A stretch of 64,000 nt of DNA, from positions 24,981,056-25,045,055 of the forward strand of contig OX940868.1 of the NCBI GenBank assembly GCA_954871525.1, given 5' to 3'. This document shows positions 51,561 through 64,000 of this stretch, piece by piece. The translations under genes were made by a program, and so were the position numbers. Below the pieces are notes generated by a model. It was not told the DNA's origin and did no database searches. It saw nothing but the letters and a program-made list of their open reading frames with translations. The DNA is from Parietaria judaica (Eukaryota > Streptophyta > Magnoliopsida > Rosales > Urticaceae). The stretch's first letter is position 1, and each line of letters opens with the position of its first letter.

Positions 51561-53039
51561 GTTTCGTAAATCAATTCCGAGAATTACCCATAACAAAGTA
51601 TATATTAATAATTATATTGATAAAAATATATGCAACTATAAATATTATATAGAATAAATAAAAATAATAGATCTAGAAAAAAAATCAAATAATAATAGTG
51701 TGATATACGAAAAATATATGCAACTATAACTATAAAATAATATAGTTATTTCATAATATAATAACCATATATTTATGAGATTCCTTCGCGTGTTAGAATT
51801 GTAATATGTTTATTACAATTATACATGAGAAATAAAACTAAGGAATTTAGTATAATAAAAATAATATCTCATTAATCAAATTCATCTTATAAGCGAACTG
51901 AAAATAAGCTAATTGAAAAATATTTTTCATTAACTAAATTCATCATGTCCAAAATTAGTCATAACATCAACAGTAATAGAAAGAAATTGTAACTTACGAA
52001 GTACACTAAAATACAATTTAAGAAGTAGGAAAAATGGAATTTCAAGCTCTAACCACAAGAAATAAAATGAAAACACCTCAAGATGTTTTCATTTTGTGTG
52101 TAAAAAAATAAAAATAAAAATAAAAAGAGATTTTGAAAAAATATTTTATCAAAATAACCAACCAATCAAGATTTTTAGCTACTTTATTGTATAAATTTAT
52201 TCTCAAAATGCAAAATCATTTTGGAAATGGATTTCAAACACTATTTGTTATCTTTTTAAGAAAATATTTTATGAAGTCTATTTTTCATTTTGGTTTTCTT
52301 ATGTTGGATAATGAAAACAACTTTTACACGTTTTGATTTTGACTATCATGCTTATTCACTACATTTATTATTTTTACGTAATTTATTAATCTCTCACCTA
52401 ATTTATGTCTCTTTCACTAAGCTCGCTTCTCGTTTTTTTTTCTTTCCTCTTCTACATTCCTCTGATCCTCTTACCTCTCTATGTCTATCCTTGTTCACTT
52501 CGTCGGTGCTCACCTCCCACTTGGCCTCACCGCGGCCAGCTCCTTCCTACAATCGTATTCACCGGCACTCAGCTCTGGTTTGGTTTCTTGTAGCTCGGCG
52601 CCGCTGCGGTGGGTTTCTTCACCGTCCAACGCTCTTATTACAAATCGTTTGGGTTAGTCTTTTTTTGGGTTCTGTTTTAATTCTCACTGATCATGGATTT
52701 TTATATTCTTGATTTATTTTGTTCGTGAAGCAACTATGAATTCTATATATGAGAAATTGTAGATTTATATTTTTTAACTTTTTTTTTTCTTCTCTAAATT
52801 ATAGATTTTTACTAGAGTTGTGCTGGATTTTCATTTTTAGATTATAGGTTAACAATTATGGCTTACCATCTGTGCATAAACTTTTATGTACATGTAACTG
52901 GTATTTAGGTTGAACAGAAGAAAAAAATGATATTGATCCAGTAATTTTGTTTGACCTTAATGCAAAGCCTTATAATTTAGAAGAAAAAGAAAATCACACG
53001 AGCTTTTTGTCAATGGATTTATACCTAAGTTAATTAAAC
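51561..53039. other. Intergenic, with a gene-start-like CT-rich segment
   Basis: AT-rich up to about 52400. From about 52430 to 52660 the plus strand is CT-rich and then more balanced in composition, like a plant leader plus first exon. It is followed by GTTTGGGTTAGTC and AT-rich DNA. No recognisable protein results and no downstream exons were found, so it may be a relic exon. Confidence 0.35.
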
Positions 53040-53180
53040 TGTAACGCCCCGGTTGCTCAATCGAATTGACGACTGTCCCCACAGGCCAACACGAGTCTTT
53101 TCAGCGTTCTTTGTCCTCACTCGCACGTTACCCGAGAAACTTCCCAGGAGGTCACCAGACCAATCTTGGGAGAGCCATTG
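53040..53180. mobile_element. Possible LTR-retrotransposon edge
   Basis: Starts TGTAACGCCCCGGTTGC, a word typical of the start of many plant retroelement LTRs. It continues in GC-richer sequence for about 130 bp before merging into a MITE. No partner end was seen. Confidence 0.3.
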
Positions 53181-53695
53181 TTTTTACTTATTTTATGCAG
53201 ACCCAGACCCGTCCCATTTATTAATCGTGTTAGAGGATGAGACCCAGACCCACCCTATTTAAATACCGTGTTTATCGTGTTCACCCGTTTAACCCATTAA
53301 AACAAATTCATGTAGTTTAAAATGTTAAATTAATTCAATTTATACTCATTTAACTTAATTTATTTAATTATATTATCAAAGATTTTACAAATTCTAACAC
53401 TATTTTATGTTCATCAATTGTACGATGTAATATATGAGTAAAAAACATAAATATTATATATAATAAGTATCAAAATATTTAATAACATATACAAAATGTA
53501 ACTATTTAGTTCTTACTCGTGTCTAATTGGGTCCCATCGTGTTATTATGTTCGTGCCGTGTTTACCCATTATTTTATCGTGTTAATCGTGTTCGACACGG
53601 ATGGACCCAGATCCATTTACGGTAGACCCATACCCGTTTAAATCGTGTCGTAACCGTTTCATGTTTCGTGTCCGGCCCCAAATTGCCACCCCAAA
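53170..53695. mobile_element. MITE, most complete copy of a local family
   Basis: Its right end reads, in reverse complement, GGGGTGGCAATTTGGGGCCG, then AAACGGTT.CGACACG, TCTGGGTCCA and ATAATGGGTAAACACGGCACG. The same words in the same order occur at 63546-63855 (GGGATGACAATTTGGGAACG and onward). The left part matches the copies at 25.7 and 33.7 kb. The TAGGG-TGACAATT end style is common in plant hAT MITEs. Confidence 0.6.
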
Positions 53696-53752
53696 TTGTA
53701 CCTAGCGAGGACCCAAAGAGGTATCGATCACGCAAAAGGTACATGCAATATG

Positions 53753-54233
53753 AACGTTATGGTAGCTTGTACATTTGATATGAAGTTCACATATGTAGGT
53801 ACAGACTTCGTCGATATGAAGTTCACGTATGTACATAAAGGCTTCAAAGATTATGTACGTGATTCCTAAGACCTACGTGAGGTGATGATTACGAACAAGA
53901 ATAGCTTCTTTGTACCACCAATTCCATTTTATTACGCCATCGATTCTGGCTATCCAAATATACCGGGGTTCTTGGCTCCATGTAAAAAGGCATGATATCA
54001 TTTGGATACTTTTAAAGACACTAATATAGGGCCTCCAGACGGGTATGAAGAAGTGTTTAACTATAAGAACTCGTCTCTTTGAAACGTTATAAAAAGATGT
54101 TTCGGCGTTCTTAAAGCCCGGTTTCATTTTCTTAAAAGCATGTCATATTATGAACTAGAGCGGCAGAGCGACATAGTTATGACATGTTTCGTACTTAATA
54201 AATATGTACGCGATGTACGCCACAGAATATAGT
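53753..54233 (+). pseudogene. PIF/Harbinger transposase (HARBI1/ALP1-like) pseudogene
   Basis: One frame gives NVMVACTFDMKFTYVG, later FYYAIDSGYPNIPGFLAP, YHLDTFKD, FNYKNSSL, NVIKRCFGVLKARFHFLK and QSDIVMTCFVLNKYVR. These are the consecutive landmarks of the Harbinger DDE nuclease: first Asp in CxFDM, second Asp in DSGYP, and the NVIERxFGVLK block. In-frame stops, including TGA at 53993-53995 and 54080-54082, make it non-functional. DMKFTYV occurs twice, a small internal duplication. Terminal repeats were not identified. Confidence 0.8.
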
Positions 54234-54803
54234 ATATTTGAGCGGTGGAGTCAAGACATATCGATCGGGGAAATCGATCCGGAAGCAGAATGGTCGAATC
54301 AATCACAAGGAAAAGACGAAGTTGGAAATTGACCCAGTAATGTTGAACGAGTTGCACGGGGAGAGTATAGGGACCATATTGCAAATTTAAAATGAGGGTT
54401 ATCGCAATGGCGGAGTAATGGTACTTTGTGATGCGTGTTTGTACTTTGTAGCATGACAAATTTCATTTGACGTAGTTTTTGTATGATATAATTTTTCGTA
54501 TTTATTTGCATATATTTAATTAGTCTTAATTAAATAAAATTAGTTTTTTTGTTATTGTTAAAATCCGTTCTAACGAAAAATTAACCAAACAATGTTTTCT
54601 TTTTTCTTTCCAAAAATAGAGTAACGAAATACTAATCAATCACATTTTCAAAACATTTATATAAAGTTATTTTGGAAAATAAAAAATACAAAACGTTTTC
54701 AAACGCCATAGTCACTATTTTTTCACTTTTAACCTATATTGTCTCAGTAAATAAAAATAAGTACTTAGGTTGCTACTAAGATCCCTAATATTTTCGACTA
54801 GAC

Positions 54804-54856
<53 letters not shown>

Positions 54857-55601
54857 AAAGGGGTTACATGGATTAGCCTTCGCTCTCGTAGTGATTTGAT
54901 CATTTGACAACTCTCCCTACTCTATTTTAAGCTCATATGTTTTATCATTTTGCTTGCTTGTATGTGAGAACAGCATCTTTCAGATATGGGTCTCCATCAT
55001 TCGGTGAGGTGGGTCACATGCTCATGTTTGTGTCTGCAAATTGATTATATACACTAAGAAATTGTTTTGTTATCCGCATTAGGAATGATTTGCAGAATTT
55101 AGACCTTAAAATGTATCTAAAATTATTTGACATTGAACCACTTTATAGAAAAAAACAATTAACACATTGTTGCAAGTATAAAAAATCGTATTTTCATTCA
55201 ATCATCACTACAAAATAAAACAAGACAATATTTTTTTATATGTTTTCTGAAATAAAAAAGAGAATCAAAGCATAAATGTAGATAAACTGGAAACACATAG
55301 TGCTAATTACAAACTGTACACAAAGTAGCATACAATTCGTTGTTTAGCATATTTTTTTTACTATTTACAATTATTTGGCTAGTTTTAATTAGTTATATGG
55401 GTTTATAACAGCATAAATAACCCCATGTTTATATTTTATTTTTAATGGCATAAACTTAATAATTTTTACAGTCAAAGTTCTCTATATTCGCTAGTTTTCT
55501 TCCCATTAAAATTTTGTCTATTTCTTGATTGATTTAATAGAATTTTGAGTTTACCACTAACAATTTTTCACAATAAAAAATTGTATTCATGTTGCCACAA
55601 T
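54234..55601. other. AT-rich spacer with AT microsatellite
   Basis: No gene was seen. A pure AT run lies at 54807-54854. Confidence 0.55.
54807..54854. repeat. AT dinucleotide microsatellite
   Basis: About 24 uninterrupted AT units, a likely polymorphic site. Confidence 0.95.
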
Positions 55602-55610
55602 AAAATATTA

Positions 55611-56649
55611 GGGATAATAGCGGGTAAAGTAGCTAAACTTTCAAAACTTGTGTCAAAAAAGGTCCAAACTCAATTAATAGCGGGAAAAGTAATCAAAAGC
55701 AACAAACATGTAAAAAATGACAATTCCATCCATCGAAACTTAATGTCAGAACCTTGAATTTGGATTTTTGCACACATGGCATCACCTAGTTGCCACGTCA
55801 TATAATATAGTAATAAATGATTTTTTTTTTCAATTATATCAAAACTCTAAAACTCACCCACTCTCTGTTTTTAATTTATTTATTTACCTGATTCACTTAT
55901 TTTTAAACCCACAAAACCAATCTTCTTCTTCTTCTTCTTTCATTGTCACACTTTCTGACTGGTTCTTCTTTCTTCCTTGTTCTTCTATGGCGACCCTAGC
56001 GGGTAAAAGCTTCTTCGTTTGGCTGCGATTTGCCTCCAATCACGCTTATCTCGGGCGGCCTTAAATCCTATTTTATGGTATTCGTTGGTTTGATGATTTT
56101 TGGTTCATGATTACAACTGGTTTCAGGGGATTGATGATGGTCGGTTTTACCTCAAGTTCAAGTTCAGATGGAGATTTGAAGGCCAATATGCAACTGCTTG
56201 CAACAATCTGGAGTTATTGTGTCCATTAGCTGGCTTAAGTTGTTTAAGTTAAGGGTTTTAAGATTATGCAAGAGGTTGCGCTACTCATGATTAGGTTCAC
56301 TGCCAGATTGTGCTCGCCGAGTCTTCTGAGTTTTTTTTTTTTTTTTTAGGGATTTATCGAGCTTGAAGGAGAAAAGGAGGGAGAGAGTGGAGCAAGAGAG
56401 AAAGATGAGAGTGATAAGTCAACTTCATCATTAATACAAATTCATCTGATTTAAAATGAAAATGGAAGATAATGTCGACTAACACGTGGAACGACGTGGC
56501 ACGACTGTAATAGACGTTAAGTTTTGATGTATGGAATTGTCATTTTTTACATGTTTGTTGCTTTTGGCTACTTTTCCCACTATTAATTGAGTTTAGACCT
56601 TTTTTGACACAAGTCTTGAAAGTTTAGCTACTTTACCCGCTGTTATCCA
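55611..56649. mobile_element. Mutator-like element with long TIRs and gene-like interior
   Basis: The left end GGGATAATAGCGGGTAAAG and right end CTTTACCCGCTGTTATCCA are inverted. The match extends about 135-150 bp inward on each side (55611-55745 and about 56513-56649). A perfect 9-bp direct repeat AAAATATTA flanks it at 55602-55610 and 56650-56658, the Mutator-type target length. No transposase is present. The interior has a CT-rich leader-like tract followed by ATGGCGACCCTAGCGG at 55987, GC-richer than the ends, like a captured gene start (Pack-MULE). No homologue was recognised in the short frame. Confidence 0.85.
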
Positions 56650-56658
56650 AAAATATTA

Positions 56659-57215
56659 TAATTCTACGCTGCTATTAACTCTAATTGCCCTTAACTAAAA
56701 AATAAAAAATATAATTACAACAAATTTATGAAAATTAAAAAAAATAATAAATCAAACAACTTTTTTTCTTTCGAAAATCAACAAATGTTTGGAAAATTAA
56801 ATATACAACAAACAACAAAATAAAAATAGAAAAAAACACTATGACAGGTACGTGGTTTTCTAAATACTCAAAGCATTTAACTGATGATATTATTATATAA
56901 GGCTTTTTATATATATATGCGACTCACTCAAATATATATACAAATATTTACTCACCATAAACTTAAACCCTAGACCCATAGAAAAAGGTGAAATAAGCCA
57001 TTTTGTAGGAACCAAGACAAGGAAAGGAAATGCACAATCAGTGACACTGAAACTGAAGTGACTGTGTAGACGTGCGAACCACCAAAAATAAATTTGGTAT
57101 AATTTGGATTTGATTGCCCAACACCTTTATTATTATTATTTTAGGATTTCTATACTTCCATAAATTGATACAATTAGATTCGCTCCTTGGCCAACAAATA
57201 AAGGTGAAACTGACG
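56659..57215. other. AT-rich spacer
   Basis: No gene or repeat structure was recognised. Confidence 0.5.
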
Positions 57216-57560
57216 ACGTCGCGATCTAATCGCCGGAAGTCGCCGGTCCAGCTGTCGCGATGCGTCATGACCCTTCACGTCGCGATGGCAGAGAGAGAGA
57301 CAAACATGTGAGACATCGAGAGAGAGGGAGAGAGAGTCGCGCGGTCCAGCTGTCGCGATGCGTCATGACCCTTCACGTCGCGATGGCAGAGAGAGAGACA
57401 AACATGTGAGACATCGAGAGAGAGGGAGAGAGAGTCGCGATAATGCCATAGGTCGCGACTGGTCGCGATTTTCACCGCCGAATCGCGAGCGTCGCGAAGC
57501 TCCGGTAGACGTCGCGAAACGTCACGACGGGCAGAAACTCGTCGTGAGTTTCAGCTCTAC
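57216..57560. repeat. TCGCGA-rich block with a 98-bp tandem duplication
   Basis: The 6-bp palindrome TCGCGA occurs about eleven times in 345 bp. From about 57244 a 98-bp unit (starting CGGTCCAGCTGTCGCGATGC, with GA-rich tail) is present twice, ending near 57438. Copies are essentially identical. Frames across it are repeat-driven. The block is an island of about 55-60% GC in AT-rich DNA. Confidence 0.88.
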
Positions 57561-58598
57561 CAGCAAAGCTGCCACTATGCCGCATTTTTCCGGCGAATTA
57601 TCGGAATTTTGAGGCTTTTGGTAGAAATACTACAATTTATAGAGTTGTTTTATATTTTTCTTGCCTATCATTTGATTTGTCATGTGACGAGCTTTCTAAT
57701 AGTTTACCTTTTTATGAAAAATGCATTAACTATAGCACCAATAAGATTAAATCAAATTAGAGCATTTTATGAACTAGTTTATGTGAAAAAAACTAGACAA
57801 TAGATCCAAACTCAACAATTCAGATTACTCCAACCCAACAAATCTTAATATGATTCGTGCAAGCAATTACTCTAATTAATACGAATAGTATATCCCTAAT
57901 CACCAATAAAACCTTAAATCTAGATAATTGAGAAAAGAGTGTAGTATGATCTCGATATAAAGAATGGAGAAATCAGACACCCGAGTCAAAAGTTGTCACT
58001 TTAGGAAGTCGAGTCTTGCGCGAGCGCCTCTCGTAGCGCCCCAGAAACGTAAAAACGTAAATGCAAATCACATTTACGAATTACGTGTCATATTATTTAA
58101 TGAATTGTCTCATTTAATATATTATTTAAAAAGATGAGATTCATAATTATATGATCTTTTAAAATTATATTATTATTATTATTGTTAAATCAAAATTTTG
58201 AAAAAAGAATATTATTTTTTCTTCAAAAAATACAATCTTTCATCAAACATTTTATTTATTTATAAAATATTATTCGGGGCACAAATATTAAGAGTATTTG
58301 AAAAACTAACGTGAAAACTCATTCTTTGTTTTAGTTGGAAAAAAATACCAAGACTTTTCTCTCAAGTTGTACACAAGTATTTTTTTTTTCCGGGGTCGTT
58401 TGATACTTATCTATTACGTAAGAAAAAAATATAAGTATGTTGTAAGTTTAAAATAAATGATAAATATTTAACGCTATTTTTTTAAACACTTTTGATATTT
58501 CTAGAGTGTCCCATTTATAAATAATAAAAATAATTTAGAATTAACAACCAAAATACTTTCATAGGTCTATTAGTTTTTCATTTGCATTACAACAAAAA
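57561..58598. other. AT-rich spacer upstream of PUS6
   Basis: No gene was seen. The PUS6 promoter should lie at its right end. Confidence 0.5.
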
Positions 58599-61500
58599 AT
58601 GTTAAAGGCGTCACCGAGCCTATCTTCAATCCTCGCCAATGGCTGCCGGAGATTCTCTGCCCAAACAGTCCATGCTCGAGACTTCGGACGACTCGCCGGT
58701 CATAGCAAGAAGCTTAGCTCTCGGAGTTCAAGTAAAAATGGAGTCTTTGCCTGCGGCTCCACTGTTACTGATTCTTCCCACACCAAAACCGCTTCTTCTC
58801 TTAATGGAGAGAGAGAGAAATAGTTGAATTATTAAAAAGATTACTGGTACAGGATCTCTCTCTGGTCCCGGTTTCTATTTTCCATTCGTTTCTTCAATAT
58901 TTTGTGGTAATTCCGAGAACTTTGGTATTGAGTTCGTGTCTGCACAAGAAACTATAATGTTCGTTGTGTATGATTTTATTGGCTTTTTATGTCTAATCTT
59001 AATTATTCATTTATCGTTCTGATCGAAGTTCTTGCATTGACTTCAGCTACCCAAACTACGGTCGCCTGCTTCCTTGTCCCTCACATAATATGCCACCAAG
59101 AGTCGAACACTTGATCGTTAACGAAGAGTCGCGTGTACTTGATTATATCTGTAAAGCTGTAGATCTTCCCCCTCTGTAAGTTCCTCGATTCATAGCCATA
59201 TATTGAATTTGAAGATTATATTATTCAACGATGCAAATGCCTTAATTCACAGAGAAGAAATGATTTAATTCATTTCTAAGACCATACTTTCACAACCAAG
59301 CAACATAACTAACTATCAGTTAGCTAATTATCACAATTTCAAGCGTAACTAATTGCTTATCTTTCGAAGGAAAATACATATACATATGCTATCAGTATTT
59401 AATTGAAAAATTCGGTATTTGTAAGGTATGTTGCAGATCTGATAGATTTTGGAGCGGTCTATTATGCCCTTGTCTGTCCAAAGCCTCCTCCAAGTGCAAC
59501 CCCGGAGCAAGTAGAGGCTTATAAAGAAGCCACTGAACCCTCGCTTCTGAAATCTAGAGCTTCCATCAAAGGGAAAACGGTACGAGAAGCACAGAAGACT
59601 TTCAGGATAACGCACGAAGACGAGGTTGTGGAGGCTGGGACATATCTACGGGTGCATGTGCATCCTAAGCGATTTCCGAGGTAATTCTGATTTCATTAAC
59701 AGTATTAATTCACTCGTCTTGTTTATCGTACCTAACATATATGATCAGGGCCTACGAAATTGACTGGAAATCGAGAATCGTACATGTGGCTGAAAACTAT
59801 GTCATTTTGGACAAACCTGCTGGTACATCGGTACGTGCACAAAGCCGTGTCTTTTGAGGGTTGAACTTTGCTCCCTCCCATATTCTGATTGGCATGTATT
59901 ATAGGTCGGGGTTGGTTCAATTTTGACCAGCGATTTTGTTTAAACCGGTTAAAATATTGCAATTAAACCATCTAATCATTCGGTTTAGTTGTTGAAAATC
60001 CAAGTAAAAGATTATTTAAACTGATTAATTTGGATAAGAACATATTTTGATAATGCATTTTTTTAGTAAAATAACATAAATTATGTCTTGAAAATAACAT
60101 GCTTAGTAAGGCCATGATATTTTATCATATATTAACATGATAATTTATAGGTTTATATTTAGGTACAAATTCGATATTAAATAATTATCTGATTTTTTAT
60201 AAATATTTTATGTATCTTCAGAAACACACTAAATTGGTTAGGACTCTCAAGGAGGGTCAATTAACACGTTTCCTCCTGTATTTTACTCTGTAGATTATTT
60301 TCCTCCAAGTTTAATGTGAAACGATTTTTAGGTGGGAGGAACTACGGATAACTTAAAAGAAAGTTGTGCAACATTTGCCACTCTCGCACTCGGCTTCACG
60401 GCCCCATTGTGGACTACTCATCAGATTGATAATTGTACAGAAGGATGGTATGACATCCTCCCAAATCTCTTGTGGCGTGCTTCTTTTTGTTTTATTATTA
60501 TGATCGACAAAATAAAACAAAAAAATTTAAACACTAACTCGAATTCACAACTTGTGATAAAATAAAAAACACGTCACAAAACGCATTTTCATCAATAGTA
60601 AGGTGAGAACTCTGCCCCGACATGAGACGCTTTACTAAAAAAAACATGAAAAACTAAGTAATGTGGTAGCCTCCTTATATGGTTGGAACCCTCATCCCAT
60701 CACAAATGCATAACATCAAAAATACCCCTAACCTCGCCTAAAAATACAAATAACGACATAAGTGGCTAAATAAATTGCAAATTTACCCTTACTTCTTAAG
60801 AAGGTGTAATGGTCTAAACTTATCTTCTTATGACGCCTTATTTTAAATGAAGAGAGAGGAATAAGGCTATCATATTCTCTTGCAGTGTTGTGCTAGCTAG
60901 GAGCAAGGAGTATTGCTCCGTTTTTCATGGAAAAATCAGAGTATGTTCCCTCAGTTTGATTCTTACGTGCCACTTCTTTGGGGGCATCTAATGAGATATA
61001 ATTAATTTATGAAGCTCAATATCTTAATCCTGACTTATCAGGAGAAAACAGTCAAGAAGCTTTATCTAGCTCTCGCCACAGCTCCATTGCCAGTCGGTAT
61101 CATTACGCACTACATGCGTCCCATCAACATGGCTCCACGACTTCTTTCAGACGGTAATGTTTCCTTCCGTAAATGCTGAATACTAGCGGGCTACAATTCC
61201 TATTAAGCCGTAAAAAATGAGTGTTACCTTCTCTGCCAAAACTATTTAGCCAAATTACAATTAAACTGATATGACCGGTGTACTCGTACCATCAGTTTAA
61301 GGGAAAAATTGCTAATGAATTTTTATTTATGCCCTTTTAAGTCTTAATATGTTTTAGGTTTATTTTCGTCATTAGCAATAATCAAAAGCTTCCTTTAGAT
61401 GGGTGCCTACGGCATTAGCAATAGTCTTATTATGTTTTAGGGTTATTTTCGTCATTAGCAATGATCTTAAGCTTAGATGTTTGGTTTTATTGTTTTCTTG

Positions 61501-62581
61501 TGAACATTGATCAAGAGTGCCTTGCTCTCGAAGGAAAGGAAAATTTTCGTGTATTAGAATAAACTTTCCGGAATCTCAACACCTCTGCGAGACCTGATTG
61601 TCTTACTTTGTTGTCGTATTCGATTCGATACCTTGTTACGTACGCCACATTTAGGAATAATTTCTACATGTAAACTTCTTTCTGGTTGATGGGCAGATCT
61701 GGTTGAAAGATGGTACCTTTGCCAACTTGAGATATTAGAATGTAGAAAGGTTCCTTGGCCCAGTAAGCACACTGAAGAGAAACACTGTATTGATCACTGC
61801 AACTGGCCTTCCAAAGATCACGCATACGAATATAAGATCAACCTTTTGACCGGTCGGACACATCAGGTCAGAAGCGATGACTCGTACCAGTAATTATCTC
61901 CCATACCTTCTCGTGTAGTTGCAGTTTCTTTTCCCTGAGCATCTGCAACAATTCGAATCGTGACAATTCCCCCTATAATCATGTCGACGATTTCCGTCAA
62001 AGTTTAAGTTGCATGCAATACAAAAGCTAACATTTAGGGACAAGATCATCATAAATTTATACACGTGGTTTAAGCTTTGACGAAAATCGTCGGTTGTTTA
62101 AACGATAGGGGGTAGTTACTACATTTTATGAGTTCAAAGGGGAAATCCAATAACCCGACAAGTTCGGCTGAATAATTATAAATTATAATTCTTTTCCCTT
62201 TTTTGATAATTGATTCATAAGGTTCTCTCTTAGGAGTAGTTTTGTGTTAATAAGTAACATAAGTATTTTTTCTAATAACGTTTTTCGATGCAGATTCGAG
62301 CGCAATTCGCAGCCTGTGGCGCGCCAATAGTCGGTGATTCGATGTACATGCCAGCTGCAATTGCGGAGATGAACAGCCCGGGACTAAACCCATTTGGGAA
62401 AATTAGCAAAAAAAATTATTCGAGCGAGGATGAGAAAGAAGCGGCCATTACAAAGTGGATTTCGCAGCATGGAAAGGAACCGAGCGTCGCGATCGGCCTG
62501 CAAGCGTGTAAGATATCTTGGGACGATGGTGAGCACATCTACGAGGCTGGAGCTCCTTGGTGGAGATCTTGCGAAGCTTAA
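58599..62581 (+). CDS. PUS6: RNA pseudouridine synthase 6, chloroplastic
   Basis: RluA-type enzyme converting uridine to pseudouridine in RNA, predicted plastid. Clear exons: 59047-59175, 59426-59680, 59749-59830, 60332-60447, 60886-60940, 61042-61153, 61697-61866, 62294-62581. They join in frame from YPNYGRLLPCPSHNMPPRVE to AGAPWWRSCEA. Landmarks are FGAVYYALVCPKPPP, ILDKPAGTSVGGTT, the catalytic-Asp motif HQIDNCTEG (HRLDxxTSG in other RluA proteins), KKLYLALA and LLTGRTHQIRAQFAACG. Exon 1 is uncertain. The frame from 58599 (MLKASPSLSSILANGCRRFS) looks like a transit peptide, but no GT donor in it gives the phase needed by exon 2. The gene faces the beta-glucosidase gene tail to tail, as At4g21770 neighbours At4g21760. 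Confidence 0.9.
61343..61478. repeat. Partial tandem repeat in a PUS6 intron
   Basis: ATGTTTTAGGTTTATTTTCG followed by TCATTAGCAAT recurs about 86 bp later as a near copy. It is intronic and away from the splice sites. Confidence 0.6.

Positions 62582-64000
<1,419 letters not shown>

Noticed and set aside
57358..57612. 84-codon Arg-rich frame
   Set aside because: Produced by the TCGCGA-rich tandem repeat and GA tract; no homology and no splice partners.
58639..58827. Alternative PUS6 start frame from ATG at 58639
   Set aside because: Its product has acidic residues near the start and does not look like a plastid transit peptide. It gives the right phase for exon 2 only through poor donors, so I list the first exon as unresolved.

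Overview
This window is nuclear DNA of a flowering plant (eudicot). Genes are split by short AT-rich introns with GT..AG borders. Intergenic DNA is AT-rich, and the proteins read as clear orthologues of land-plant families. No species can be named from the sequence. No operon, CRISPR array, rRNA or recognisable tRNA was seen.

Genes left to right: a DUR3-type urea/H+ symporter (+, 9 exons); a class II formin of FH14 type (-, 17 coding exons plus a 5' UTR intron), convergent with DUR3; a NAF1 H/ACA snoRNP assembly factor (+, 3 coding exons); mitochondrial 3-hydroxyisobutyrate dehydrogenase (-, 10 exons); a GHR1-like LRR receptor pseudokinase (-, 3 exons); the Obg-like ATPase OLA1/YchF (-, 12 exons); a single-exon CrRLK1L receptor kinase of HERK2 type (-); chloroplast RNA pseudouridine synthase PUS6 (+, 8 clear exons plus an unresolved first exon); and the 3' part of a GH1 beta-glucosidase of BGLU45-47 type (-), cut by the window end. 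Most exon chains were joined base by base and stay in frame to the stop: 699, 1226, 678, 339, 1063 and 394 codons for the first six genes.

Three neighbouring pairs (HIBADH-GHR1, OLA1-HERK2, PUS6-beta-glucosidase) are, from memory of Arabidopsis locus numbers, also neighbours in Arabidopsis (At4g20930/At4g20940, At1g30580/At1g30570, At4g21770/At4g21760). This supports the orthology calls. The genes do not form one pathway. They cover nitrogen uptake, cytoskeleton, snoRNP assembly, valine catabolism, guard-cell and cell-wall signalling, organelle RNA modification and possibly monolignol glucoside hydrolysis.

The spaces between genes hold many transposon remains. They include a hAT MITE with perfect TIRs and 8-bp target duplication (0.8-1.4 kb), a Helitron 3' end (5.7 kb), a LINE RNase H relic (19.5 kb), a TIR element carrying a broken helix-loop-helix gene copy (27.4-28.3 kb), a foldback MITE (43.3 kb), two opposed copies of a GC-rich LTR-like repeat (48-51.5 kb), a Harbinger transposase pseudogene (54 kb), a Mutator-like element with 9-bp target duplication and gene-like interior (55.6-56.6 kb), a TCGCGA-rich tandem repeat (57.3 kb) and a MITE family scattered through introns and spacers. 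I found no convincing new biological system. The most interesting items are the two gene-carrying transposons, a 73-codon internal duplication in NAF1 and a first exon of PUS6 that cannot be joined in frame.
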